Shown piece after piece: positions 8,043 through 17,849 of a stretch of DNA of 64,000 bases. The stretch is taken from positions 310,001-374,000 of the forward strand of contig NZ_JALLAN010000001.1 in NCBI RefSeq assembly GCF_023062595.1. The letters run 5' to 3'. The notes under the pieces are model-generated. The model was given only the letters and a program-made list of their open reading frames with translations. It did not search any database and was not told the origin of the DNA. Positions within the stretch are counted from its first letter, which is position 1. Each line of letters begins with the position of its first letter. A program made the position numbers and the translations under genes. The stretch comes from Arthrobacter rhizosphaerae. GTDB lineage: Bacteria; Actinomycetota; Actinomycetes; Actinomycetales; Micrococcaceae.

Positions 8043-11000
8043 TTAAAACTCGTCCGAGAAGTCGGGTACGGGCTCGTTGATTCGTTCCAGAAGAACCCGT
8101 TGGGCTTCTGCTTCGGCGCGGCGAAGTTCGTCGTTCGTTTCGGACTCCAAGGCAAGGTCGAGTGCAGCTAGTGCCAATTGGAGCTCGGGCGACCCCGAGT
8201 CGTTTCCGCTCCAGAAGTGTGGAGTGAGATGCTGCGAGACCCGGTTCAAGGTGTCCTTGCGGAGATCTTCTCCGAAGGTGCGGGCGTGCTCGGTGAGCCG
8301 ACGCGCCAGCTCGATGTGATGTGCAGCCCACGCGTTCAGGGAGGCCAAAATTCCGAGGAGGTTTTTGAGTTGCTGCTCGCCAAGGCTGCCCACGGCAGCG
8401 CGCAGTTCGTCTGTGACGCCCCGAGCAAGCCGGTCTCCTGCCACTTGGGTCAGTGCTGACGCTACCTGTCCGGGATCGTCACTTTCGCACCCGTCAAGGA
8501 TCCAGGCCGCGACCTCGTGAGGCTTCCCGGAATAGGCTGCGCGGAGGTTGTGATCCCCAGCGTTCCGCAGAAGATGGCGGAGGGAATGGATCCCGGTCAT
8601 TCGGTCGAGGACCAGCCGCGGATGCGCCGTTGCGATGTCTGTGATCGGCTTCTCGGCCTCAAAAGTCCCGACCTGGATGGTGGCTAGAAGGTCGAGTACC
8701 GCAGCCGCCTGGTCATGGTTGAGGTTCCGGTACCAGTCCTTGCCAGCGCCGCCTAGGGGCATGCGGAGGATGTCATAGATGGTGTTGTCCGTTGCCTTCC
8801 CGGCCATCAGGGTTTTGGAAACGGTGATTGGATCCTCGACGAAGGGTAATGCTGTGAGGAATGCCTGCCGAACTCGCTCCGAAGGGTCCTCTACTCCATC
8901 CGTGATCGCCTCGGTGTAGGGGGCCCCGAGGTTCGCCCAGGCGAAGAATCCGGCAGACCGTCCGATAGCCCACCGGACACCTTCACGATGGGCCGCTGTC
9001 TCGGCAACGATCTGGTCGACCAGGGTCTTGTTCGAGGACTGGAGGCCGTCCAGGAGGATTGGCAGGCCGGCATCGAGTGGGCCGTCGGAGAGATCGAAGA
9101 TTGCCGCGACGATGTCTGCTACTCGTTCAGCATGCTGTCTGGCGGTGAGTTGTAGAAGGATGATGATCTGGTGATTGGGTGTGCTCTTTGACGTCAGGAG
9201 GGCTTCCCGCAGTTCCCCGTCGAGTCGGTCTACGCTTGCCTTCGTATCGGCCTGGGGCCCCCAGAGTGACCCGGCAAGTCGGAGGAGTCTGTGGTGGGAA
9301 CGGTGCTCGTGTGCTTCCATCCGGTCGCTGAATTCGGCCTCACCTTCTGCGGAGTGTTTCGATCTTGCAGCAACTTTCTCAACGCAATCGCTGAGCGTTG
9401 GCGCATCTTTCCCTCGCTGAGGGTCAACGTCGATCAATCGTCCGCCGCCGAGCAGGTGATCGCTGAGATCGTCATCCTCGCGTTGGTCGAGTTGATGGAG
9501 GAGTGAAAGGGCTGCGTGCATCACTTCCGGCGAAGTGGAGTAGCCGGCTGGGATTTCAACGGCGCGGCACACTGTTCTCCGTATGGCGGACTTCGTAGTG
9601 GTTTCGGCGATGGCTCGCAGGGCTGCGATGGTCTGGAGATCGTCATCCGCCCAGGCATTGCGCTGTTCATCGGGAACATTTGCTCCGAAGTAGCCATGGG
9701 GTGGCCGGACGGCATTTTCGAGGAGCCTGACGATTTCAGCTGTGAGCGACAGGTTCTCGTCGTTGGCATATTTCACGCACAAGGCCCGAACAGCGTCCCG
9801 ATGCGGTCGAGCCCACGCCGGATTGACCTGGAACTGGCCCAGTGAAACGGCACGAGGATCCTGCATCTCGGTGGTGGTTCCCTCTTTGGCAAGGAACGGC
9901 CCGAGTACCGTCAGTGGCGTGACAGCATCTTGTGGTTCCATTGTCGCGAGCCATTGCCCGGCTTTGGCGATGATGCGCTCCGGGTAAAACGGATCGGGAA
10001 GCCGATTGAGCTGGCATAGCTGATCGATGATGATTCCCAGGGGGTGGTCCAGTGCCGAGTCGACGGGGCGCGAGTCTTGGCGGCCGAGCTCCCAGAGAGC
10101 ATCCAGCGCTGTTTCGAGCCCTTCAGCACTGTTGGCGGCACAGGCACCGTACGGGACGGCCAGCCTTCGTTCCACCGCGGACCGATCGATTTCGCCTGTT
10201 CCGAACAAGGCTGCCATCCCAGCGTCGCCAGGCAGATTCGCCGGTCGTTGACCTGATTCAAGACCGTCGAGTTCATCCAGCCGGTGCCGAATCCTGCCGA
10301 GTATATCTAGCGTCTTCGCCGGTTGGGTGAGCGGGAGTGATCCGAGGTGGCCGGCCAGTGTATAGAGGTCTCCGTAGCCGCCATGATCAATAGTGGCTTC
10401 GATGCTTGCCCACACGGGATGCATTACCTGTGGGCCGTCGCGATGGATAAGCCGCCATTGGAGGCTTCCGATCGACGTGAAGAGGTCCTCACCGGCCAGG
10501 TCACCGAGGGCGTTCCAGAGCTCCTCAACGAATCCCGTGTCGGTCCCGGAAATCGATGAAACCTGCTCCAGAACCTGATCAGCGAACAGCTCAGGCATGA
10601 CCCGCACCCTGCCGTTCTGTTCAATGACGATGCCGCGGTTGCGAAGCTGTTCGCGGAGGCGAAGGTAATCGGTCAGTGCTGTGCCCGTGAGGCTCAGGAT
10701 CCTGAACCGCACCTCTTGGTCGTCGGGGTTGATCGTGCCAAGCGCTGACAATGTCGCGAGCACTCGTTTGAGGGGTTCGGGCCCGACAGCATCAACGCCT
10801 TCCGTCAAAATATCCCCATAGCGGGCCATGACCTGCTCCCGCAGATCGTTGTTGAGGGCCAGATGTCCTGTCAGCTGGCCACGTCTGATCATGTTCAGCG
10901 TCAGGACAGCCATGAACGGTGTATCGCGTGCCTGTCGAGCAAGTGCTTCCAAGAGGGAACGATTGAGGTCGAGCCCGTCGGCAAGAGAAGCCACCAGCTC

Positions 11001-12035
11001 GCGACTTTCAGGCAAGCTGAGTCTTCCGACGGTGATCTCACGGAGCTGGTCCTGGCGGAAGCCGATCCTGATCACCTCTTTGCGAATGGCCTGTGCTTCC
11101 AGACCCCTGACGCCGAGTATGAGCTGAGTTCCAGCGTTCTCCGCGGCGTAGTTGAGAAGAATCGCGAGATCCGTTGGGCTGCGATGAGCGTCATCGACCA
11201 CGATGACCGCCGGTGTCAGAGGCAGCAGATTGATCGCATCTTTGTCGAGGTCATGTCCGGGGGAGAGCCAGAGCACCTGGACCGGGGGATTGGCTGTTTG
11301 GAAGGCCTCGAGGCAGTCGATCATGAGACGTGTCTTGCCGACGCCGCCGATCCCGTTGACGATGACGATGCGAGGCCAGTCGCCGGACCGATCCAGCGCT
11401 GCGGATAGCTTTGCCGCTTCCGAAACTCGTCCGACGGCGGGTCCGAGGTCGTTCAGGAGGTCTTCACTCGTACGCCTCCGCTCTGCGATTTCCGCGATAC
11501 CGAGGAAGGAATCTACCCCAGGAATCTGGACGAAAAGGCGGCGGAACGTCTCACCCCAGAACGCGTCAAGGAGCCTGCGCTGCCGGTGTAATGGGAGACT
11601 TTTCACCATCTGGGTCAGGCCGCGTTGGTCGATGATGTCCCAGCCTTCGTGCTTCTTCACTTCTTGCCGTGCTGCTGATGACGCCTCGCCGGAGTAGACG
11701 ATGTAGTACTCATCAGCGACGTAAGTGCAGTCCTTCACGAACTTGCGAACATTGGCGGCTGTCAGATCGTCGAGGCGTTTGCACTGCCACGCAACTGTCG
11801 CGCCGTCGGCCCACGTTCCCTCGAAATCGATGCCGTGCTGCGGATCGCCGCGACGACCCCATCTCTGGACACGCTTCACACGTCGAGCAGGCTCAACTAC
11901 GGACATGGTGGCCACAAGAAGATCCTCCGTGAAATCCTCAAACCGATCCGGAAGCAAGCCATCCGTAGGGACCAGATCAGCCCGACGTCCTCCAGAGATC
12001 CCAGACTCTTCGGACAGTTGTGCATCGTGACTCAT
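8043..12035 (-). CDS. Mrr-type nuclease fused to STAND NTPase (Avs-like)
   Basis: 1,330 residues from ATG 12035 (a TTG at 12050 would add 5). Residues 25-100 form a PD-(D/E)xK Mrr-like domain: FEDFTEDLL, then GIDFEGTW (Asp70) and VAWQCKRL (Gln84-x-Lys86). A STAND-type P-loop NTPase follows with Walker A GIGGVGKT (228-235) and Walker B AVIVVDDAH (276-284), then winged-helix-like sequence to about residue 450. The remaining roughly 880 residues look like helical repeats. This architecture, nuclease effector plus NTPase plus repeat sensor, matches AVAST/Avs antiviral proteins, closest in effector type to Avs4. A 352-residue protein gene ends 122 bases upstream on the same strand. Antiviral function is inferred from architecture. 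Confidence 0.8.
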   Translation of the reverse strand: MSHDAQLSEESGISGGRRADLVPTDGLLPDRFEDFTEDLLVATMSVVEPARRVKRVQRWGRRGDPQHGIDFEGTWADGATVAWQCKRLDDLTAANVRKFVKDCTYVADEYYIVYSGEASSAARQEVKKHEGWDIIDQRGLTQMVKSLPLHRQRRLLDAFWGETFRRLFVQIPGVDSFLGIAEIAERRRTSEDLLNDLGPAVGRVSEAAKLSAALDRSGDWPRIVIVNGIGGVGKTRLMIDCLEAFQTANPPVQVLWLSPGHDLDKDAINLLPLTPAVIVVDDAHRSPTDLAILLNYAAENAGTQLILGVRGLEAQAIRKEVIRIGFRQDQLREITVGRLSLPESRELVASLADGLDLNRSLLEALARQARDTPFMAVLTLNMIRRGQLTGHLALNNDLREQVMARYGDILTEGVDAVGPEPLKRVLATLSALGTINPDDQEVRFRILSLTGTALTDYLRLREQLRNRGIVIEQNGRVRVMPELFADQVLEQVSSISGTDTGFVEELWNALGDLAGEDLFTSIGSLQWRLIHRDGPQVMHPVWASIEATIDHGGYGDLYTLAGHLGSLPLTQPAKTLDILGRIRHRLDELDGLESGQRPANLPGDAGMAALFGTGEIDRSAVERRLAVPYGACAANSAEGLETALDALWELGRQDSRPVDSALDHPLGIIIDQLCQLNRLPDPFYPERIIAKAGQWLATMEPQDAVTPLTVLGPFLAKEGTTTEMQDPRAVSLGQFQVNPAWARPHRDAVRALCVKYANDENLSLTAEIVRLLENAVRPPHGYFGANVPDEQRNAWADDDLQTIAALRAIAETTTKSAIRRTVCRAVEIPAGYSTSPEVMHAALSLLHQLDQREDDDLSDHLLGGGRLIDVDPQRGKDAPTLSDCVEKVAARSKHSAEGEAEFSDRMEAHEHRSHHRLLRLAGSLWGPQADTKASVDRLDGELREALLTSKSTPNHQIIILLQLTARQHAERVADIVAAIFDLSDGPLDAGLPILLDGLQSSNKTLVDQIVAETAAHREGVRWAIGRSAGFFAWANLGAPYTEAITDGVEDPSERVRQAFLTALPFVEDPITVSKTLMAGKATDNTIYDILRMPLGGAGKDWYRNLNHDQAAAVLDLLATIQVGTFEAEKPITDIATAHPRLVLDRMTGIHSLRHLLRNAGDHNLRAAYSGKPHEVAAWILDGCESDDPGQVASALTQVAGDRLARGVTDELRAAVGSLGEQQLKNLLGILASLNAWAAHHIELARRLTEHARTFGEDLRKDTLNRVSQHLTPHFWSGNDSGSPELQLALAALDLALESETNDELRRAEAEAQRVLLERINEPVPDFSDEF

Positions 12036-12156
12036 GACCCTATTCTGCAATGCTCAAGGCATAAGATGCTGACCCGCCCCAGCGAACCCCAGTGATTCCG
12101 GTGGGCGTCGTCGGCTCCCGGGTGAAGCGGACAAACACCCTAGAGCCCACGAGCGG

Positions 12157-13215
12157 TCAGCCGCGGAATACAGTGTTTGTTACCCAGTTCCCGAGAGCGG
12201 CGACGAATCCGGCGGTGTCCGTCGCGTCGAGTGTTGCCAGGGCGACCTTACCGCGACCGGTACTAAGTTCGATCTGGATTTTGGCGAAAACGTCGCGATC
12301 CCAAGGGGCCGTTTTGCGCATGTCGATGTCTGGGCCGATGTAGAGGACGGCGTCGCCGTGAACGAACTCTGCGTTGACGGCAGAGTCGCGATAGGCATCC
12401 GCGAGGGAGCTCTGCGCCACGGCGGTGTGAACGTCGTCGCTGACGGTCGTGCCCGAAAGGTCGGAATGGTCGATATGAACGCCGAATAGAGTTGCCGGCA
12501 GAACGAGATGATCCATCAACCCGGAAACTGAGTCCAGTTCAGCACCGCCGCGCGCGTTGACGGTTTTCGCGGCAGCTGCCAATTGTTCTAGCCGGTGCAA
12601 CAGGTTCCGGGCACCCCACCGCTCGGCGGGGCCGTGATCGGTGTCGAACACGCGAACCATCCATCCGGAGGCCCCGTCAGGCAGAGCTCCGGTCAGGCCC
12701 ATCTTGGTGGCCCGTGTGATATCCGCAGCCTGCCACACGCGGGAGGCCGGCTCGGCGGGGTCGAAACCGGTCGGCAACAGATTCAACGACTCGGTGCGGG
12801 CTGTCGCATCGGCGACCAGTTCGTCGGCGACCGACAGGCGCTGGGCGCGGGTGAGCGAGTTCAGCGTCTGAGGCAGGCTCGCACCGAGGGTGTTGACCAG
12901 GTCCGTGCCGGTCCAGGTTTCCGCGTGTCGGTAGCTGTCGAACGCCGAAGCGCTGAAGGTGGGTACATCGGAGGTTCCGCGGGTGGCATCGATGATAGTC
13001 CTTAGACGGGCTTCAGCCTCGTCGTAGACGTCCAGCCACGCGGCGGCATCCCACATGGACTCCGACACTCGGGTTAGGTCTTCGGCTATCCGAGAGGCTT
13101 GAATGGCGTTGGTGAAGGTGGTGACCTTGGCGCTGTGAGAGTCGGCGTACTCGCCGGGCCAGGTTGCGATGACGGTGATTTTGCCCTGGGTCGGCAGGCA
13201 GCTGTAAAGCGTCAT
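12157..13215 (-). CDS. Hypothetical protein upstream of Mrr-STAND gene
   Basis: 352 residues, start MTLYSCLPTQGK. No domain is recognised. The sequence is soluble, with helical stretches in the middle (RLEQLAAAAKTV) and a C-terminal block KIQIELSTGRGKVALATLD that looks like beta structure. No signal peptide or membrane helix is visible. It lies on the same strand 122 bases ahead of the Mrr-STAND gene, so co-expression is plausible. A role as accessory or modulator of that system is a guess from position. Confidence 0.7.
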   Translation of the reverse strand: MTLYSCLPTQGKITVIATWPGEYADSHSAKVTTFTNAIQASRIAEDLTRVSESMWDAAAWLDVYDEAEARLRTIIDATRGTSDVPTFSASAFDSYRHAETWTGTDLVNTLGASLPQTLNSLTRAQRLSVADELVADATARTESLNLLPTGFDPAEPASRVWQAADITRATKMGLTGALPDGASGWMVRVFDTDHGPAERWGARNLLHRLEQLAAAAKTVNARGGAELDSVSGLMDHLVLPATLFGVHIDHSDLSGTTVSDDVHTAVAQSSLADAYRDSAVNAEFVHGDAVLYIGPDIDMRKTAPWDRDVFAKIQIELSTGRGKVALATLDATDTAGFVAALGNWVTNTVFRG

Positions 13216-13601
13216 GATGGTTCTCCAAAATGGGCGTCGGTTGGCGGACCGCTGCTATTCCTCCTCCGCAGCGCGCGAATGGTTGCTGGGCGCGAGGAAA
13301 AGCAGCGCGAGTCGCGCTAAGGCTGATGAGAGACCCGGTAGCTTCGCGGCACCACCGCAACGCCAATCCGTTGTTACACACAATAACCTCGCTCAGCGAC
13401 AGACCGCCACCACGACACACAAGCAGCTTCTTGCTTACGGAAAATGATTTCTTTTGGCTCCGACCCGGCGTGCTCAACGCCTCGCAGTTCGCCCAAACAC
13501 TCGCCTGCACGTACCTAACAGTTGTGAAGCCTGATTATCGAGGGCAGCCGGAAGGCTGTTTGCCGCGTTAGGTAAGGGTCCCGGGCACCTAAGCTGGGCG
13601 T
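13216..13601. other. Intergenic region between divergent genes
   Basis: 386 bases between two divergently transcribed genes, so it should hold both promoters. TAAGCT at 13590-13595 lies 6 bases before the ATG at 13602, which fits a -10 box and a leaderless start for the rightward gene; no clear -35 is visible. No convincing gene is present. Confidence 0.4.
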
Positions 13602-15338
13602 ATGCCAGATCCGGACACTTGGACTTCCCCCTTTCCGATGCGAATCCCGGGAATACGGACGTATGCTTTGGCCTCGGAATTATTGGGGAAGCGTGTACCC
13701 GAAAACATCAGAACTGAGTTCTGGAAGCAGCTATCACTTGGACAGGCGTTATCCCTTATCGCTCAAATCATCACAGACATCGAAGTTCACTCCGGCACGT
13801 CAGATGCGCCGGCATCTGACGTGGACATGCGCTGGGCCAAGCAGGTGGAAAACCGAAATCTGCGCACCCATCTTGAAATTGCCTCGACCTTCGGTGTCAC
13901 GCTGTTTGCTCCACAGATGCTTTTGTTGGCGGCCAAAGAGGCCATGCTGCACTCCCCAGAAGGGCCGCCAACGGACGACGCGGGAGGCGTTGATCTTCTG
14001 GTCATCTGCTTGCTCGGAATCGCTGACGACAACGATGAAGGGCCAAAGGATACCGGTGGTGCGACCTGGGGTGGCATGGATGTGTCGCTGGCTAGCGAAC
14101 TGATCGCAAACCTTCACTTCAACCGTACCCTGTGGGTCGGTCGTCAGCTGGTTTGGTTCGAACGGACATGGTTCCGCAGTTGGCCGAAGCGAACGAAAGC
14201 AGCCACGACGGTCGGGGGTGAACCTCACGAGCTGTTCAAAGAAGCGACCGGGATCGAGCTTGTAGATTTCGCCGCAGCAGCCTTCAATCTCTATGCACAG
14301 GCAGCTGGCCATGGATATGTGCGTTACCCGGATGAGTTCTTCGCAACACTGGGGTTGCCGGCGGAAGCGGTCAAACATTTCCTTGACGCGACATCGTGTT
14401 CAGTGTCGGAAATGCGCAGGCTCATCCGTGACGATTCCCCAGCCCCGAAGTCGTCCAGGTTTGGGTTCGATGCATTCCGGCGTTTCCCCCTCGTCCGCTT
14501 GGAATCGGGAGAGCTACTTATGCTTAGCCCGAACTTCGTCATGCAACGTGCCTTGAGCGAGACCACGTTCTGGGACGTTCGTCAGTACCTCCGCAAGGTC
14601 GATGCCAAGCGTGAAGTAGCTTTCCACCAATGCACCAAAGACATCCTCGAGTACGAGGCGGGCGCTGCCTTACGGAGAATCTTCTTCAAGAAAAAACTGC
14701 AGGTCCTGGATGAAGGACAACTGCAGAAAAGGCTCGCGGCCGGCAGAAAAAGGATGCCCCGCATGTGTGACTTTGCGATTCGTTCGGGACGCACCTGGCT
14801 GCTCGTCGAAGTCACGGATCGAGCAATGCCGCGGCCCGTCGTCTTCGCTAGCGCCTCGGCAACCGCGTTGGACGATGAACTAGACAAGGTTTTGACAGCT
14901 CGCAAGGCGGAGCAACTCATTTCCACGATCAGACTGCTGGAGGAAGAAACACGGCTTCGCCGCAGCCAAAGCGACGGGCGGTTCACCTATATCCCGTTAG
15001 TACTTACAGGCGAAACCGGGCTGCCCTGGACTTTGCCGGTCCAACACCGGACACGGGAACGTCTGGCGTCGTTAGGACACCCCGAGGAATTTTGCTCTGC
15101 AGTGGCACTGATCACGCTCAAAGAACTCATCATGTTGGAAAACGCCGCCGCCCTGGGTCATGACACCATTGAGATCCTGCGGTCCTGGAGACTGGACAAT
15201 CCCTCACTCCCGCTGGACCAGCACATTCACCTCCAGGCGATTCCCCTCAACTCTCCCGTGTGGGAAAGGAACCGTGTTTCCGCAGTCGTCCGCAGATTTG
15301 CGAACAGAATGGGTCCTTCGGGCCTACAAAAGAACTGA
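13602..15338 (+). CDS. Large hypothetical protein with nuclease-like C-terminal motif
   Basis: 578 residues, start MPDPDTWTSPFP. The first 340 residues are not recognised. Residues 340-410 contain YEAGAALRRIFFKKKLQVLD, then RMCDFAIRSGRTWLLVEVTDR. The Asp390 to Glu403 spacing within hydrophobic strands resembles a PD-(D/E)xK nuclease core, but the usual Lys is Thr (EVT), so catalysis is uncertain. A helical segment with many charged residues follows (LDDELDKVLTARKAEQL). Start is probably leaderless. It sits in a defence-like island next to the Mrr-STAND locus. Confidence 0.7.
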   Translation: MPDPDTWTSPFPMRIPGIRTYALASELLGKRVPENIRTEFWKQLSLGQALSLIAQIITDIEVHSGTSDAPASDVDMRWAKQVENRNLRTHLEIASTFGVTLFAPQMLLLAAKEAMLHSPEGPPTDDAGGVDLLVICLLGIADDNDEGPKDTGGATWGGMDVSLASELIANLHFNRTLWVGRQLVWFERTWFRSWPKRTKAATTVGGEPHELFKEATGIELVDFAAAAFNLYAQAAGHGYVRYPDEFFATLGLPAEAVKHFLDATSCSVSEMRRLIRDDSPAPKSSRFGFDAFRRFPLVRLESGELLMLSPNFVMQRALSETTFWDVRQYLRKVDAKREVAFHQCTKDILEYEAGAALRRIFFKKKLQVLDEGQLQKRLAAGRKRMPRMCDFAIRSGRTWLLVEVTDRAMPRPVVFASASATALDDELDKVLTARKAEQLISTIRLLEEETRLRRSQSDGRFTYIPLVLTGETGLPWTLPVQHRTRERLASLGHPEEFCSAVALITLKELIMLENAAALGHDTIEILRSWRLDNPSLPLDQHIHLQAIPLNSPVWERNRVSAVVRRFANRMGPSGLQKN

Positions 15339-15536
15339 CAGGGCCGTCATCGGCCTGCACGCGTGCTTATTTGAGCTCGTGTTCCGGTCGCAGCTCATCG
15401 TCCTGACGCGGGGGAGCGGTGCTACTCTCAAGAACACCTGTCGGTGCCGTGGGACTCACGAGACTCGTGCTAGCAGTGGTGATCGAAACACCGAAGGCTC
15501 TCTTGCCCTGAGTTGTGGCCGGCGAAACACCCCAAT

Positions 15537-16619
15537 TTAGTCGGCTTGCACCAGCAGCACGCCGCGGCTGGTTACTAAAGCCCGTATGTCACGATCCACA
15601 GCAACGGCCGCCCTCACTGCATTTTGGTATGTCGCAGCATTGCAGCGATCCAACCTCAGCGGCTTCAGGCGGTCGGGAGTTCGACGGATCAGGTAGTCCA
15701 GCTTTTTCTGTACATCCTCCAAATCTGCGGTGTTACGCCCGGCAAGCACCGGCGCTCCACCTGTGAGAACTGCTTGAGCCACAGATGCTACGAAGTTGCC
15801 ATAGGAGTCTTCGCGATGGAGGCCTCGCAATATTGGGAGGCCATGTTGATAGCTCGCCATGATGTCGTAAACCTGCTGGTAGGTTGCATCGAAGCTTGCG
15901 ATGAACCACAACTCGTCGTCAGACTCCTTGAGAGAACTTGACAGGTCGCTCAGCTCAGGAGGATTGACCGTCCATGCCGGCAGTGCTGCAAGTTGTGCTT
16001 CAACGGCTTGACTGTGCTTGTTCTCAATCTGGAAATCATCGATGCTTCCTGCCGTCTGCCAGGTGTCAGTTGATGTGGCCTCCAGAAAGCTGTATAAGGT
16101 TTCGCCCGTGTGGAACATTTCATATGCTGCGCACACCATGTGGCGGATGCGGAGTCTGGGTGGAAGCTCGCTGGCTGCTCCGGGAGCATAGGTCTGCAAC
16201 GGGCTGAGCTGAGCTTGCAAGACCCGCAGTGATTCGATAATTCGTTCGATGTCGTGGTCGGGCTGAGCATCATGTTTGTCATGGTTGGCGCTCGTCCTCA
16301 CGAAATCCATGGCATCAGCGCCCTCTTGCCACCCTGCCGAGCGAAGCTGTTGCGTGATGGCAAACAGTGATGAGTCTGCCCAGTCCGGGTGTGAGGCTTT
16401 TAGAGATCTCTCCCACAGAGCGGCGGCGTCTCGCGCGATCTCTCCAACTTCGTCCTGGTCGTAGCCAGTCACTTTGAGTCGAAGAGCCTGTTCAAGGCTC
16501 CGCGCCAAACCGTTGGAAAGCTCGTCGATGATACGCATGGGAGAATGATCTGCCAACTGGAGGCAATCGATCAAATCCAGCCACGGCGCTTGCCGACGCT
16601 TCTCGCGAAGAAAGACCAA
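15537..16619 (-). CDS. Hypothetical protein
   Basis: 360 residues from TTG 16619, with GGGA about 7 bases upstream; ATG 16538 is an alternative. The sequence is largely helical and soluble, with no membrane segment. It contains a possible HEPN-like or four-helix pattern (SANHDKHDAQPDHDIERI) but no diagnostic motif I can name. The central region (RIRHMVCAAYEMFHTGETLY) is conserved-looking. Function unknown. Confidence 0.6.
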   Translation of the reverse strand: MVFLREKRRQAPWLDLIDCLQLADHSPMRIIDELSNGLARSLEQALRLKVTGYDQDEVGEIARDAAALWERSLKASHPDWADSSLFAITQQLRSAGWQEGADAMDFVRTSANHDKHDAQPDHDIERIIESLRVLQAQLSPLQTYAPGAASELPPRLRIRHMVCAAYEMFHTGETLYSFLEATSTDTWQTAGSIDDFQIENKHSQAVEAQLAALPAWTVNPPELSDLSSSLKESDDELWFIASFDATYQQVYDIMASYQHGLPILRGLHREDSYGNFVASVAQAVLTGGAPVLAGRNTADLEDVQKKLDYLIRRTPDRLKPLRLDRCNAATYQNAVRAAVAVDRDIRALVTSRGVLLVQAD

Positions 16620-16718
16620 GACAGATCCCCGCCCGGTGGGGGCTGTCTGTTCTTGTGAGCGAGGGTGGCTTGTGTCGCGGAGTAGTTGGTCCTGAGGTCT
16701 TGAGCCGGTGGGTATATG

Positions 16719-17666
16719 TCAGCGGTACCAGCCGCGGCGGGTGGGTACTTCTATCCGCGGGATTTCGTGCGGTTTCAGCGGACGTTGGGGAACCGGGCGG
16801 ATGGTGTAAGGGGTGATGCGGTCCTCCTCGTGCTCCCTCTCGATCATTTCTGCGGCGCTCTTGTCAGTCCTACGGATGTGGTCCACAGCCCAGGTCAGGA
16901 GGACGTCGAGGCGATTGACTTCCGCTTCTGCAGCCAAGAGCCGTTCATGGGCGGTCACCGAGCCATAACCGCACCATTGGCGGAGGATCTCATGAATGGG
17001 TCTTTGGCGGCGCAGGTAATAGTCGTATTCAAACTCGGCTGAAGTGGCTACCTGTTCCCGGGTTTCCCAGTTTTCAATTGTTCCGCCCCGCTTGGATTTT
17101 TCTCGAGCCACTGCTTCCTCGGCCATGACGAGGTCCAGGACCGGGGCCGGGTTCCTGCGACAGGCCAGCTCCACGACAGCCAGCGCCGCACGCGGCGACA
17201 GGAACACCTCGCCGTCGTGAACCAGCCAGGAAAATCGGGCTTGGAAGGCGGCCACGGTCTGCCCGGTTAGCGTTTCGAAGGCGATGTGATCGTGGACCGT
17301 CAACGAATCGTCGCTTGAGGCGACAGACAGCTCGGCGACCTCCGAAGGTACAAGCAGCTCAAGGGCCGCCCACAGGGCCGACGCCTCATGGTCGTCGATG
17401 GACTCGGCCTTGAGCCGCCTCCAGCCATCCATGGAGGCGTTGTACGGGACTACGTCTTCCCACGGCACCTTGAGCCGCGAACGAGGGACGTTCTCTTCCC
17501 TGCCCGGTGGATAGCCGTGCAGGTGACGGATGTCGACCCGGAATCTTCGACCCTGCTGGTGCACCGCCACGATGTGCACCCGCTCGGACGGCGCATCGTC
17601 ACGCAGCCTGTAGGCCCACTCTTCCCCTGGGCTGGGACTACGTGAAACATCAGCTTTTGGTTCCAT
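16719..17666 (-). CDS. Hypothetical protein
   Basis: 315 residues from ATG 17666. The N-terminal 80 residues form a beta-rich segment (EWAYRLRDD, RVHIVAVHQQGRRFRVDI) compatible with a small barrel that binds nucleic acid or nucleotide, and a helical middle follows. The C-terminus is basic (RRGWYR). It is divergent from the gene at 17850. Function unknown; proteins of this look are common in actinobacterial accessory DNA. Confidence 0.6.
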   Translation of the reverse strand: MEPKADVSRSPSPGEEWAYRLRDDAPSERVHIVAVHQQGRRFRVDIRHLHGYPPGREENVPRSRLKVPWEDVVPYNASMDGWRRLKAESIDDHEASALWAALELLVPSEVAELSVASSDDSLTVHDHIAFETLTGQTVAAFQARFSWLVHDGEVFLSPRAALAVVELACRRNPAPVLDLVMAEEAVAREKSKRGGTIENWETREQVATSAEFEYDYYLRRQRPIHEILRQWCGYGSVTAHERLLAAEAEVNRLDVLLTWAVDHIRRTDKSAAEMIEREHEEDRITPYTIRPVPQRPLKPHEIPRIEVPTRRGWYR

Positions 17667-17849
17667 AGCCGCTCATTATCCGTCCACCCCCGGCTGCTGT
17701 CTCCTAGCAGATTGGTGCCAACAAGTTAGCCGAACGAGAAACCATCAGCTGGAACTGCGCAGGACCTGATTTTTGTTCAAAGCTACGTTTTCGGGATGGT
17801 GTCCGGCTTGTTCCTAGACTTGGGTGACGCTGTGGACGAGCATTGAATA

